A DNA stretch of 64,000 nucleotides from Adiantum capillus-veneris (lineage: Eukaryota > Streptophyta > Polypodiopsida > Polypodiales > Pteridaceae): contig CM043963.1 in assembly GCA_014529385.2 (NCBI GenBank), forward strand, positions 98,097,912 to 98,161,911. Direction: 5' to 3'. The notes under the pieces were generated by a model. The model made no database searches, was not told where the DNA came from, and saw nothing but the letters and a program-made list of their open reading frames with translations. Position numbers and translations under genes: made by a program. Within the stretch, counting starts at the first letter, position 1, and each line of letters starts with the position of its first letter. Below are positions 43,184-55,729 of this stretch, one piece after another.

Positions 43184-44188
43184 TTGGTAGATAACTGGGG
43201 TGAATACCTTCAAAGTGTTACGTGGTGTGGCCCACAACCCATTGACATAGCACAACTAGAGGCTACAGAGAAGCCAAAGTTGAGCCGTACCATAAGGAGA
43301 CGAAAAAATCGAGAGTTAGCTCAACAACAAAAGGAATCGGAAGTGAAATCACAGTCCACAGAACAACAGGACCCCACAAACTTACACCCTGCACCTGAAC
43401 ATTTCAAATCCTATACCACAGAGGAACGTAAGGTTGTGTATACAAAGGCTCAAAGAAAACCTATCAATGGGAGCAATGGAGTCTATGATGGTCCAACGAT
43501 AGTTAAGGAAATAGAGTTAACAAACCCAGGAGAAGAGTCCAAACCTGTTTTCATTGCCCAAGATCTGACAGAGACTGAGGAGTGTGTACTTAAAGAACTT
43601 CTCAAGGAATTCAGGGATATATTTGCATGGACATGATATGAAAGGTGTTCCATCTTCCGTGGTGCAACACACAATCCCCATGAATAGCATGGCTAAACCA
43701 GTTCAGCAATGACCCTACCCAATGAATCCTAAATATGCAAAAATCGTTCAAGAAGAGATTGAAAAGCTTGTGGAATGCGGATTCATTACTCTATTGAGCA
43801 CTCAGAATGGGTGTCTCCAATAGTGATTGTGCCAAAAAAGAATGGGAAACTCAGAGTGTGCGTGGATCTCAAGAAGGTTAATGCCGCCACTATGAGGGAC
43901 CATTACCCCTTGCCATATTCAGAACATGTGCTTGAAAGAGTTGCAGGGAAGGAAGCTTATAGATTTTTAGATGGGTACTCTGGCTACAATCAAATCACAA
44001 TTGCGCTGGAGGACCAAGCTAAAACAACCTTTATAACCGAATTTGGAATGTTCGCATTTCGGGTTATGGATTTTGGCTTAACCAATGCCCCGGCTACCTT
44101 TCAAAGATTAATAAACACTCCTTTTAGAGAATATTTGAGGGAGTTTTGTGAAGTTTTCTTAGATGACCTTTGTGTTTATTCCTCTTAG
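43184..44188 (+). pseudogene. Gypsy-B reverse transcriptase
   Basis: From 43,184 a charged N-terminal region leads to a stop at 43,634. The RT core (43,775-44,188) has SEWVSPIVIVPKKNGKLRVC, VDLKKVNAATMRDHYPLP, YRFLDGYSGYNQI (motif A), FGLTNAPATFQRLIN (motif B) and CEVFLDDLCVYSS with FLDD as the catalytic motif (about 44,150-44,170). A TAG ends the frame at 44,186; the thumb continues at 44,216. Copies genomic RNA into cDNA. Confidence 0.9.
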
Positions 44189-44940
44189 AAAGAACATCTA
44201 TCATGCTTACGAAAAGTGTTTCAGAAGTGTAGATTGTATCGCATCTCCTTAAACCCTTTCAAATGCCAATTTTGGGTTAAACATGGAGTCATTTTAGGGC
44301 ATATAGTGTCCAAAAATGGGATTTCCACAGATGAGAGTAAAATTAAAGCGATTGCTGAATTGCCATCACCTACAAACTATAAAGGAGTTCAAAGGTTCAG
44401 GGGCCATGTTGGTTATTACCGACGGTTTATTTTAAACTTTGCTGAGATAGCTCGTCCTTTGTACAAGCTTCTTATTGAGTTCCAATGGACTGCGGAGTGT
44501 GACCATGCTTATGAGTCATTGAAAAAGACTTTGACTAGCGCTCCTATTCTACGAGTGCCCGATTGGAATGTAATTTTCCATGTGCCTATTGATACATCGA
44601 ACTTTGCTATTGGGTGTGTTCTAGCTCAACCAGGAGAACATAAACTGGACTACCCCATTAGCTTTGCAAGTCGTCAATTGAATGATGCCGAGAGAAACTA
44701 AACCACTACAGAGAGAGAAGGTTTAGGTATGATTTATGCAGTGAATAACTTTCACTACTACCTTCTGGCCAACACGTTTGTGTTCTATGTTGATCATCAA
44801 GCCTTGTAAATAAACCTTGTTCCACGGGAGGAATTACACGATGGTTGTTAATTCTCCTTGAGTTTGATTTTACATATCATGGCGGATCATTTGTCTCGCA
44901 TACCCAATGGTGAAGCCCCTACTGGAGTCGATGATGAGTT
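44189..44940 (+). pseudogene. Gypsy-B RT thumb and RNase H
   Basis: LNPFKCQFWVKHGVILGHIV and GYYRRFILNFAEIARPLYKL belong to the RT thumb and connection. IDTSNFAIGCVLAQPGEHKL, SFASRQLNDAERN, a TAA at 44,699, then EREGLGMIYAVNNFHYYLLA and FYVDHQAL are RNase H. A further stop near 44,808 and a frame change lead into MADHLSRIPNGEAPTGVDDE, the junction with integrase. Confidence 0.88.
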
Positions 44941-46330
44941 GCCCAATACTTCTCTATTCCTAGTCGAAACCATCTCTGAATGGAGTGAGAAGATTGTGAA
45001 CTTTCTAGTTAATGGTTTTCCACCCAAAGAGCTTCGTAAAGACATAGCTCGAAAATTGTTAAAAAAATGTGAACCTTACTCTCTCATTGCAGGAACTCTC
45101 TACAGGCTAGGGAAGGATGATATTCTTAGACGTTGTGCCCGTGAGGATGAGTATTTATACATACTGCAAGAAGCCCACATGGGTATAGCCAGAGGACATT
45201 TCTCAGGGAACTAACAACTAGAAAGGTGTTGCAATCAGGCTATTGGTGGCCTACCTTATTCAAGGATGCATCACTTTTTGCAAAAAGATGTGATGAATGC
45301 CAACGTTACAAGATCACACAATGAAAGGATAGGATTCCCTTAAATAGTGTTAAGGTGACTTAACCACTTGAAAAATGGGGTTTGGACTTTGTAGGCCCAA
45401 TTAGTCCGGCAGCTTGTAGCATGCAATCTTGATATATTATCATTGCCACTGACTATGTGACAAAGTGGGCGGAAGCTAGGGTGACACGTAAGGCCGATGC
45501 AAAATCAACTGCCAAGTTTCTCTTTGAGAACATTGTTACAAGATTTGGTTGTCCCTTTGAGATTGTGAGTGACAATGGTACTCATTTTATAAACGAAGTA
45601 ATAAAAGAACTCACTAGCAACTTTATGATAGCTCACCATAAGTCCACACCTTATTATCCACAAGCAAATGGCCAAGCTGAGAGCACCAACAAGACCTTAA
45701 TCTCTATCTTAACCAAAACGGTGGAAGCTCATCGCACAGATTGGGATTTAAAGCTTACATCAGCTCTATGGGCTTATCGTACTACGTACAAAGTTGCCAT
45801 TAACTGCACATCATTTAAGATGGTGTATGGCCAAGAAGCGGTTATGCCATTCCTAGTCTTCGAGTAGCTTCTCAAGAAGGTTGGGATGGTAACCCCTTAG
45901 TTGAGCGATTATATATCCTTGAAAGGCTAGATGAAGAGAGGCAATTAGCTGTGCAAAATGCACTTGTGGAGAAAGATAGGAGGAAGAAATGGTTTGACCG
46001 TCATCTAAAGAACAAAGATATCAATGTTGGTGATAAAGTCTTTATGTATGGAGTGCGTAACGAAAAGAAAAAGTTTAAATATGCGAGAAAAGGACCATAT
46101 AGAGTATGTGAGATCACCCCACAAGGAACCATTCGTGTGGAGACTCTTGATGGAGTTGAAACCATTGGATTCCTCAATGGGAGCAAATTTAAAAGATACT
46201 ATGATCCTTTAAGCCAAGAGGAGCTACATGCCATCCATACAAAAAAGGCAGCCAAGGCACAAATAAAATTGAAGAAGATACAAGCTCAAGCTGATGCTAA
46301 GGAGCGACAACAACGCATAAGACGAAAACA
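44858..46330 (+). pseudogene. Gypsy-B integrase
   Basis: The zinc-binding part (45,120-45,320) has EAHMGIARGHFSG and KRCDECQRYK. The core has IIATDYVTKWAEARV (first D), FEIVSDNGTHFINEV (second D, about 45,574) and YYPQANGQAESTNK (E, about 45,682); the last two are separated by 35 residues, an intact DD35E spacing. The C-terminal part has KDINVGDKVFMYGVRNEKKK and DGVETIGFLNGSKFKRYYDP. TAA and TAG stops at 45,212 and 45,865 and small frameshifts interrupt it. It is followed without a break by a K/Q-rich linker into protease 2. Confidence 0.9.
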
Positions 46331-46768
46331 AGAGGCTAACCTTGGAGTCACACATGCATTCCACGTTGAAACCGACAAGGATTGGTTGGAATCTGACACA
46401 CCTCTACGATACCCTATTGAGCTAAACAGTACCTATGGAAAAGTGCTATATAACGCCTTATTGGACACGGGTGCTAAATATAATCTGCTATCATATGGGG
46501 TGTGGTGTCAGTTAGGGAAGCCACCTCTATCTGAGAGTATTATCCAAGTCAAGGGTATCAACAAGAAAAAAACTGCGGTTTTTGGAATCTGACACACTTC
46601 TGTCAGTTATGACAATGGGGTTGTAGCTCAAGACTTTTTGGTCATGCCTTTTGGAACTATGGAGGGTAATATAAATCTAGGACACATGTGGATGATAGCC
46701 ACCAAATGCACTATTGATTGGGGGACAGGGGGTGTCACAACACAGAAACCAACTCTTAGCCCTTAAGC
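46331..46768 (+). pseudogene. Gypsy-B second, post-integrase retropepsin-like domain
   Basis: After the integrase C-terminus and a coiled linker (LKKIQAQADAKERQQRIRRK) the same frame encodes LRYPIELNSTYGKVLYNALL, then LLDTGAKYNLLS with a canonical D-T-G-A (46,464-46,475), a strand region (VWCQLGKPPLSESIIQVKGI), a TGA at 46,590, QDFLVMPFGTMEGNINLGHM and MWMIATKCTIDW, with NLG-x-x-W at about 46,672-46,692. Order and about 65-residue spacing fit a retropepsin fold. Standard gypsy polyproteins have one protease, between gag and RT. Gypsy-A has the same extra domain. Confidence 0.75.
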
Positions 46769-46784
46769 CATAGTCCCTGAGATA

Positions 46785-47409
46785 TTGTCTTTTAAGGAAA
46801 TAAAACCCAAAACATTGCATGTCCAAGAGATTGAACCATATGTCCCCATAGCCCAACTCTCTAGAGTTTCAACTGATGTAGTTGAAATAAAGCTTGAGAC
46901 ATACAAAACCCATCCCAATATAACAAAGAAAACATACAAGTGGGTCCCTAAAGCTTCTTTAACAACCATAGCTAGTGCTAAAAGATAGGAGCCTGGTAAG
47001 AGACGTCCCATACGCCCCAAGAAATGTAAAGAAACGTTGCACTGGATTCCTAAAAAACTATTGGAAGTCCAAGGCTACTATAAAGATAAAGATCAAATAT
47101 GGGTGCCAAAACGTAAATTGTGCTCTTACTTGTAACCGGGGCCCATGTGAGCTCAATCATGTGAACCCCCCAAAACAAATTGAAGATTGCGGAAAGGAAA
47201 AAATCACAGAATGCTACAAACCTGCTCCAGAGCTAGTTTGGGTACCAAAGAAAGAACGATTTGTTCCACCTAGCTCAGGAACAGGGAAATCAAATGAAGC
47301 TTCTTGCTCTTCATGTAGTTCCTATACGGAAATAGAAGCTTCGCACAACCTCCACCTACCATTGTACATATCCATACAAGTAAGAAAGAGTTTGCACCTC
47401 CCATTCTAA
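46785..47409 (+). pseudogene. Gypsy-B C-terminal tail with W-[VI]-P-K repeats
   Basis: Basic, Pro-rich tail after protease 2. Across frames it contains KTYKWVPKASL (about 46,936), LHWIPKKLL (about 47,040), QIWVPKRKL (about 47,096) and LVWVPKKERF (about 47,236). A Ser-rich end follows (SNEASCSSCSSYTEIEAS). No known domain recognised; the repeated motif suggests a short binding module. Two frame changes occur at about 46,985 and 47,120. Confidence 0.6.
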
Positions 47410-47824
47410 GTTCACCACCTACAACAATGTTGCAAATAAAATCATGGGAGAGTACCTTACCACCCTTGCAACTAGATGAAACGCATAGGGCGGTCAAAAA
47501 CTATTGGTTAAATCCTTCACCCATAACAACTTGGGACAATTGGTGTTAAAAGGTGACGACATCATTCCAAAAGGTATGATCTACCCAAGGAAGGGGGGAG
47601 TGTTTGCTGACATCCATCATTCACTTGCTTCCCTCTCAACCTTCCTCCTTGACCTCTTAATCTCCAATCTTAGGGAATGTATATATAAAGCGTTATACTC
47701 ACAAAAACAAGATAAAAAAGTAAAAGAGCAAGAGCTAACACAAAATCATAAAAACACATTATGCACAAGAACACGACCCTTGTGATGTTCGCACTCTAAT
47801 CATCATCTATTTGCATGTTTAGAT

Positions 47825-48307
47825 ATGGCTAGTATGCTAGAGTCATCTACTGCTGCCTTGGGTTAGAGGTACCCTCGTTACTTTTCACAAACGTTTCACA
47901 TGGTCTTTCCGGTGCTTGCCTGTGAATGGGATTTGGTAGGTATGCTAGCATGTGAGAGGAATTTCGAGGAGTTAGAATGGCTGATACGTCTTTTGACCAC
48001 GACTGATCTATACTTAGTAGAGAGTGTATCTCCCATTGCACAAGCCTATCCTTTTGACCAAGATGACTAGAGGCGTCTAGTGACCTTCTTAGTAAACATT
48101 GCTGCCTCTAATGATGAAGAAGATTTATATGATTATACGGATGACACATATGGTCTCACGGATGATGACTTTGTTTTTCTCGACGACGAGGATAGGGGTT
48201 TAGCCTTAGGGTCCCCCCCAATCTCTACAATATCCTATTCCCTTGACTCTCTAGGGGGAGTGAAAATAATTAGGTTAGGGTTCCTTATGTTTTTTAATTG
48301 TGTTTAG
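47825..48307 (+). pseudogene. Gypsy-B extra 3' ORF
   Basis: From ATG at 47,825 one frame stays coherent for 160 codons, broken only by TAG at about 47,864 and 48,068. It contains VFPVLACEWDLVGMLACERN, FEELEWLIRLLTTTDLYLVE and a very acidic C-terminus (DDTYGLTDDDFVFLDDEDRG). No transmembrane segment typical of env is seen. Athila/Tat elements often carry an extra gene in this place. Function unknown. Confidence 0.5.
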
Positions 48308-49603
48308 GTACCTTTTCCCACTGATGTGCCTCCTAGAGGTATTCTTTGTGTTTCCTCGTGTGTACAAGAATGTGTTGCTGCGGTTAGGATTTGGACCTTC
48401 ATGGAATCTTTCTCTCATTCACATTTCAAATCAAGCGCGACCATCAACACAAACATGTGTTTCTTGTCCATTAGCATTGCCCCTTATCTTTTTTGCATCC
48501 ATGTTTGTCTGCTTTAATTGTGATTGGTAGCATAATATTCAACACATTTGCTTAGTACCAAACATTAAATTCAATGTAATTTTTTTGTCGTAAGCACTTG
48601 TTTAGGTTTAAAAATCAAGCATTCCGGCTAAGCTAGTTTGACCAATCTAGGTGTTAGAGATCTTCTCTTAATACCATGGGGAATGCCTTCCTAATAATCA
48701 ATGGTTACTTAGGTTCTTAATCCGATTTAGGCAGCATTGTGTGAAATGTACTAGGGCTTTCTAGTGGGCTTAGTCCCTATTGACCTTTAGCTTAAGTATT
48801 ATAAAGGGAGTTTACTATTGTGATGAGCCTCGGGAGGTGTAACAATGTTATATGACCCCCCAAAGTTACAAAATTAAAATGTTGAAAACGAAAATAAAAA
48901 TAAAAATCAAAGTGCCACAATGTAAAACCTTAAGTTGGAAGAGAAATCTCAGCTTGATTGGGTACTTGACTCACATGTATCGCCTATGGTACTAGAGCCC
49001 TAGAGGTTCCCAGTGTGGGCACTTTTCCTTGAAAAGAAAAAAACCCAAGGCATACAAAATAAGCACACACACCAAAATTGAATCACTGTGAAAAGACTTT
49101 GGGGGGTCAAAGAAAAGGTAATTAGTCAGGCGATGATTTCATGAGAAATTCCTTTTATCATAGATTAACTACAAGGTCTTCTAGGTATAGCCTCTAGTCA
49201 GCCTTAGAACATGAAATACTTGGCTCTCGCGATTAAACAACTTAATTGAATAGAGAAAATTAAGAAGCTTACCCATGGTATTAATAGTCGATCTTTAGTG
49301 CCTTTCGACCGTTGAATTAGCGACCCCAAACTTGTTTAGTGTTTTACCTTCCCAACTGTTTATGCGTTTGATCATATTGCAAATTAATGCTTATTGCTGA
49401 TAAATGGTTTAGAATTATGCTACCAATCAAATTGTTTGCCTACAACTGCATATGCTTTTTAATTGTACATGAGAATGCAATTACTGTTCCAATGTTGTTT
49501 TATTTTGCAGTGATTGAAGAAGGCTAAGGACATTCATCTCAAATGCTCTTCCACCTCGACAAACGAGCTTCAACTCAATAGCTTCCGAGGACGGAATCTA
49601 CAT
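48308..49603 (+). other. Gypsy-B 3' non-coding region
   Basis: About 1.3 kb of AT-rich sequence between the extra ORF and the polypurine tract. No gene or repeat recognised. Long non-coding 3' regions are common in Athila/Tat-like elements. Confidence 0.5.
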
Positions 49604-49617
49604 CAGGAAGGGGGGCA
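49604..49617 (+). promoter_or_regulatory. Polypurine tract of Gypsy-B
   Basis: CAGGAAGGGGGGCA immediately precedes the 3' LTR start TGCTAACCC. Confidence 0.85.
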
Positions 49618-49925
49618 TGCTAACCCTCACGCACATTCCTATCACCTATGACGGACGGTGTATTATTTATTTGGTAGAGTCAGGTACCGGGCTTGTCGGT
49701 CCAATAGGAGAAGGGTAAGAGTGATCGCCGATGAGAGGCACACTCTAACTGGAACATTCAAGGGATTCGTTGGCTAAGCATGGGTGCCCAAGTGTGAATG
49801 GGGCGAGCTCATATAAAAGTCAACTAAACCTAAAATTCACTCATTCTCTCATTTGTGCAATTGAAGAGTGCTCTTGCTCCATCTCCATCTTCTTCTTCTT
49901 CATCTCCTTGTGTGTGTGTGTAGGC

Positions 49926-51029
<1,104 letters not shown>

Positions 51030-51266
51030 CGATCGAGCATTGCGGTGGCACGACAACGGCGAGGCGGTTGAGTGCGGCGTAGCGGCGTCTCCCTCTTCTT
51101 CGCGACGAGGAATCCTCCTTGATAGCAAGCGTAGAGCAGTGAGTGGCACACCATCGCCATCTCTGAGCGTACTAGTTTAGGCTTGTTGTGTGCTTGGAGC
51201 CATTTGTGGCTCACACATAGTGTATCGGCAAGTTCCTTGCATTGACATGTGCGATATACGTGAACA

Positions 51267-52240
51267 CCTCCCTGGAGTGCGACACGATGGTCAGCAACAA
51301 CTAGAGACGAAGAATCTATTAAATCCAATCTCCTTGCACTGCGATGCGATGGTCAGCAAAAACAACCAAGAACAATGGATTTAAAAACTCTAAATCCCTC
51401 CCTACAGTGCGACATGGTGATCAGCAACAACCAGAGATGAGGAAGCTATCAAATCCAATCTTCCTGCAGTGCGACGCAATGGTCAACAGCAACCAAGAAC
51501 GACGGATTTAAAAATCCTAAACCCCTCCGTGCAGTGCAACATGGTGGTCAACAATGAAAGACGAGGAATCTATTGAATCCAATCTCCTTGCAGTGCGACG
51601 CAATGGTAAGCAACAACCAAGGACGATGGATTTGACAACCCTAAATCCCTCCCTGCAGTGTGACATGGTGGTCATCAACAACCAGAGACGAGGAATCTAT
51701 TAAATGCAATCTCCTTGCAGTGCAACGTGATGGTCAGCAGCAACCAAGGATGATGGATTTAAAAATCCTAAACCCCTCCCTATAGTGTGACACGATGGCC
51801 AACAACAATCAGAGACGGGAAATCTATTAAATCCTATCATCTTGCAGTGCGACGTGATGGTCAACAACAAGCAAGAACGATGGATTTAACAACCCTAAAC
51901 CCCTCCTTGCAGTGCGACACGATGGTCCAACAACAACCAGAGATGAGGAATCTATTTTTTTAAATCCGATCTTCCAATAGTACGATGCAATGGTCAGCAA
52001 CAACCAGGAAGAAAATATGTAAGATAGCTAACTCCTCCCTGTAGTGCGACTTGGTGGTTAGCAACAACCAGGGATGAAAAGTCTAACTGTACAACCTAAG
52101 CTACTCCCTGCAGTGTGACATGTAGGTTAGCAACAGTCAAGGACGAAGCGTCTAAAGTCTAACCCTCCTTGCAGTGTGTCACAAGGATCAACACAGTCAA
52201 GGGCGGGTGTTTAAACCTCTAGACTAACGGTGAGGTGTGA
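51267..52240. repeat. 127-bp tandem array near the right end of element D
   Basis: Units begin CCTCCCTGCAGTGCGAC or a variant at 51,267, 51,397, 51,524, 51,648, 51,775 and 51,902, a period of about 127 bp, then decay to about 52,240. Each unit is itself two related halves of about 63 bp sharing GCAGTGCGAC..GATGGTCAGCAACAACCA. A trace of the same motif (GACGCGATGGTCAAAGCA, about 38,153) lies just left of Gypsy-B, so Gypsy-B inserted at the array edge. Confidence 0.85.
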
Positions 52241-52379
52241 GCAAAGCTCCACAACAACAACGCTAGTAAAAAACAAAATACAAACTAACACTTAGGTGCG
52301 AGAAAAGCTCTACAACAACAGTGTTAGCAAATAAATTGCAAAAAAAAAAAAACATAAAACAGTACAAGAAAAATCACAT

Positions 52380-52627
52380 GCTCTCTCTCGGCTTGCACCT
52401 GCTCTGCTCTCTCTCTAGAGCTCCAACAACTCTCTAGCTCTGTCTAGCAATCACAATTGTGGCAGTTCGAACGAACTACCATGACAGCTTTTTTTTATAA
52501 GTCTAACCATATTTCAATTGAAATATAGCTCGATCGGAATATGTTTTATTCGGATATGCACGTATAGTACGGATATACAACGTATAACTCTGTATTATAC
52601 GTACAATTTATAATATACGGGTGTATA
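52380..52627. repeat. Right terminal region of element D
   Basis: AT-rich end with TATAGTACGG and TATTATACGTACAATTTATAA. Its reverse complement resembles 32,107-32,160 at the left end, with a shared TAAAT..(T)ACGTAT(A/T)ATA core. Probable terminal inverted repeat, imperfect. Confidence 0.5.
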
Positions 52628-54110
52628 AATGCAGATTAGGTGGTTGTTGTTGTAGGTTCAAATTTTGTCGATAGCTCTAATTCATTCTCCTGATCACTTC
52701 CTTGATCATTTGATTGAAATTTGGTGCATTTGAAGCCAGAACACTTTGCTTCGTTGTGGATTCTCTTGTGGCTGAAGAGGTACTATCGGTGATAGTGTTC
52801 GCACCTTCCAATACTTCTTTGTAAACCTTGCAATTGTCAACTAATGCAACGCTTCTCTAGTGACTTTCTGAAATGTGGTGCACGCTTTGAGGTGTAGGTC
52901 CAATCTAAGAAGAGAGCTTACGGTCTCTTGTCTTGTGGTAACTCTCTAATAGGACATCTCTCGATGTATTGCTTGAAGAAAAGAGAAGCTTGCGTCACCT
53001 TTTTGTTCTCTTTTTGCTTGAAGGCATAGATTCAAAAAACCATGTTATGTTTGATTCCCCTCTTTTAGAATTCCTCTACAAACTCTTGCAGGAGTTGGTC
53101 TATATTTGGATTATCTCTACTATTCAATGGGTGGAACTATGTCAATGCTGTTCATTCCAAAGTTAACTAAAGTCCCTCATATTGAGTACAAAAATTTGCT
53201 ACTTATTCAACTCTCAAGACTTTTTTGAAGAGTGAAACATGTGCATATGGATCCCCTGCCCCATTGTACTTTTTAGCACACGTTACCGCTTGAGATGGTT
53301 GCATCCGTTGTGTTTTTTCAAGAATTCTCATAACTCTAGGTTCTCCTAAAACAACATCTCTAGCTTCATATTCCTCGGTAGGAACTCTAGTTGGAGTTCT
53401 CTCTCGTTTGATTGCACATCCCTCGCTTCACTCCAAGTATCTAGTACCCTTGTAGTATAAATTGTGCATGGAGCTTCACTACCCTAATGTGTGGTCATTG
53501 GAACCCTTGAACTCAAGGATCCCATTGGTCTTGGTATTGAAAATTGTGGTTGGCTGAATGAATCTTCCACCCTAGTTCTAATAGGACTCACTCATTCTGT
53601 TTTTGGCGTTGTCTCTGAGACAATAGGTCTAAATGTGCTAGGAGTGAAATAATACTAATGGAGCGGTCCTACAAAGTACGTATATCTCTTCAACTCTTTA
53701 TGGTTTATAGCAGAGTATCTCCTCCCATACTTATCACATTTAAAACCATTGTCTCTGAGACAAAAGGTCAAAAATCTTCTACGAGTTATATAATACTAAT
53801 GGAGTGATCTTGAAAAGTGAGTATATCTCTACAACTCTTTATGGTCTATAGTAGAGTATCTCCTCCCATACTTATCAACCATGATTACATGGGTATCTCT
53901 GTCTTCTACGAATGTGAAAACTTACAAGCTTTTTTGCTCCGATAACTGTCCAATGTAGGACCCATCCCACTTATAATAGAGCATCTTCTCTCCATTTTCG
54001 TACTTGTACAACCCCACATGAGTGTTATCCTTGTTTACTTGAGTCATCTCGTTTAAACACCTTAGCTTCACATTAGAAATGTCCAGCTTTGGTAGCTTGG
54101 TGCTCTCCAT
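52628..54110 (-). pseudogene. Gypsy-A gag, N-terminal part
   Basis: The minus strand, across several frames, reads RVMRILEKTQRMQPSQAVTC, AKKYNGAGDPYAHVSLFKKV (start of the retrotransposon gag core), LLQEFVEEF, RGIKHNMVF, QASLFFKQYIERCPIRELP and NFNQMIKEVIRRMN up to the element D junction. The 5' part from 54,110 (KLPKLDISNVKLRCLNEMTQ) is probably upstream gag or leader. Numerous stops. The continuation is at 32,106-31,485. Confidence 0.7.
53612..53877. repeat. 140-bp tandem duplication in Gypsy-A leader
   Basis: Two direct copies starting at 53,612 and 53,752, each with TCTCTGAGACAA, AATACTAATGGAG and GAGTATCTCCTCCCATACTT. They differ by about 10-15 percent by eye. Confidence 0.8.
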
Positions 54111-55700
54111 TCTCTCTCAAAAAGGATTTGGCCCTTACGGGTGCAGGACCATACACCAAAGGGCACCACGTCAGCAAACTTTATCTTTGGTGCATGTCAA
54201 TCCCCATTTGTCCATGATGTAAGGATTTTGCACAATTATATACATTGTACCCTTGTTATTAAAGTATCAATCACACCAATTTAGTCCACATGCATTACGT
54301 CTCCTTGAACTCACTTGGTCTTTCTTCTAACTTTACACATTAGCGATCCATATCATCTTTGTAAATCTTTGCACTCTGTTCATTTTCAAATTGATATTTC
54401 AAGTGCAATAGTTTTGTGGGTGGTGCAGGTTGGGATGGTCTTGCTCCCATGTTAGTTCCCTCTTTAAAAGTCACACTTTTGAAGTCCTCAATCATGTAGA
54501 TATAAGATCTCTCTGAAGAAGTTACGGATATATTCTTTCTCAAGAATTGGCTCTAAGTTTGGCAACGGCCCTTGATTCACACTCTCTTCCATGGAAATGT
54601 GGCTAACCTGTTCTCCTACATCAAGGTTTCTACTTTTATGTAATTTGATTGATCCCAAATACATGAGGGGCATGGGCGTCTAGAGGTGCAGGCCACGTGA
54701 CAAAGCAGGTATGAAGATGGAGATCATGTAGGTGGATCTAGAGGTTGTTTTAGAAAAATGGTTATGCTATGGGGCTTCTCAAAGGTGATGGATCAAGGAG
54801 TCTAAAGTGTAGAACTAGATGTACAAAAGCTGGTTTTCAAAGTGTGGTCCAAATGGCCAATCAATTGGGGTGTGTAGCTCAAGATATGGAAATTTGAAAG
54901 GAGTGCTTTGAAAACCCTCTCCGGATGGAACGAGTGTAGTGTGATGATCAAATAATAATTTATGGGGCTGAAGTGCTCAGTTTATGGAGCATATTGGTCT
55001 TTTTGGATCGACAATTGGAGTTCTGGTGAACAAGATACGAGCAGTTGAGTGGGCCAGTTTTTCACTATTTTGACCGCCTTAGTAAGCATGCTCCCAGATG
55101 TTTTTTCAAGCTCACCTAGCATTGTAAAAGAAGTACAAAGTATTTGAAGCTAGCTGGAAGTGAGGGTTTGTCAAATAGAGTTACAGACACTGAGCTGGAA
55201 GTTGGCAGCGAAGAGGTGGTTGCACGTTGTTAGCGGTCTTGGAATAGTCAATTCACGGGGGTGTTCTTGAGGTTTGAATTTTTCAATATGGATTTCCACT
55301 AGGGCTTTATAGATTGATCGTCTGACACTAGAGAAAGAAATGGGAGTAGTTCCAAAGTGGCACTGGAAAAAAAAGTTTCTTTTTTGGTGAGTTCATGGTT
55401 TTTTCATAATCCAAAGGGGTGCCAAGCTTGGGAGTCTGCCACATGGCATGCAAAAAATCCCATATGCAAATGCAAGGTAGAATGATGTGGGGTATATATA
55501 CTAGAGAGAGACCTCATATTTGGTATCCAAGGAGGAGGGAGGGGGGATATGCCCCCTCCCCCCCGCTTATGGGGCCCTGTTGTAGGAGAGTTTGCATGCA
55601 CACGATGATGTTACGCTGTGTTGACGCTTGTTGGAGGTGGTGCTACAAGGACCAAATCACACGCAAGGGGCCATAAGGCCCTCCCCTTTTGATGAGCAAG
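54111..55700 (-). other. Probable Gypsy-A 5' leader and unassigned DNA
   Basis: Minus-strand open frames at 54,673-54,488 and 54,543-54,340 read like protein (SHISMEESVNQGPLPNLEPI, VTFKEGTNMGARPSQPAPPT) but match nothing I recognise. No primer site or LTR boundary was found, so the 5' end of Gypsy-A is unresolved. Nothing else is visible to 55,700. Confidence 0.35.
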
Positions 55701-55707
55701 GAAAAGA

Positions 55708-55729
55708 CCCCCCCCCCCCCCCCCCCCCC
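55708..55729. repeat. Poly(C) run, 22 bases
   Basis: Twenty-two consecutive C residues preceded by GAAAAGA. Very long for a genomic homopolymer of C and prone to sequencing or assembly error. Confidence 0.95.

Noticed and set aside
45951-46592. Chromodomain at the integrase C-terminus
   Set aside because: No chromodomain aromatic cage pattern; the region reads as a linker and then a D-T-G-A domain.
54340-54543. Kinase-like fragment (SAKIYKDD) related to the element D kinase
   Set aside because: Only a six-residue resemblance to AAKIYKD; no other kinase motif nearby.
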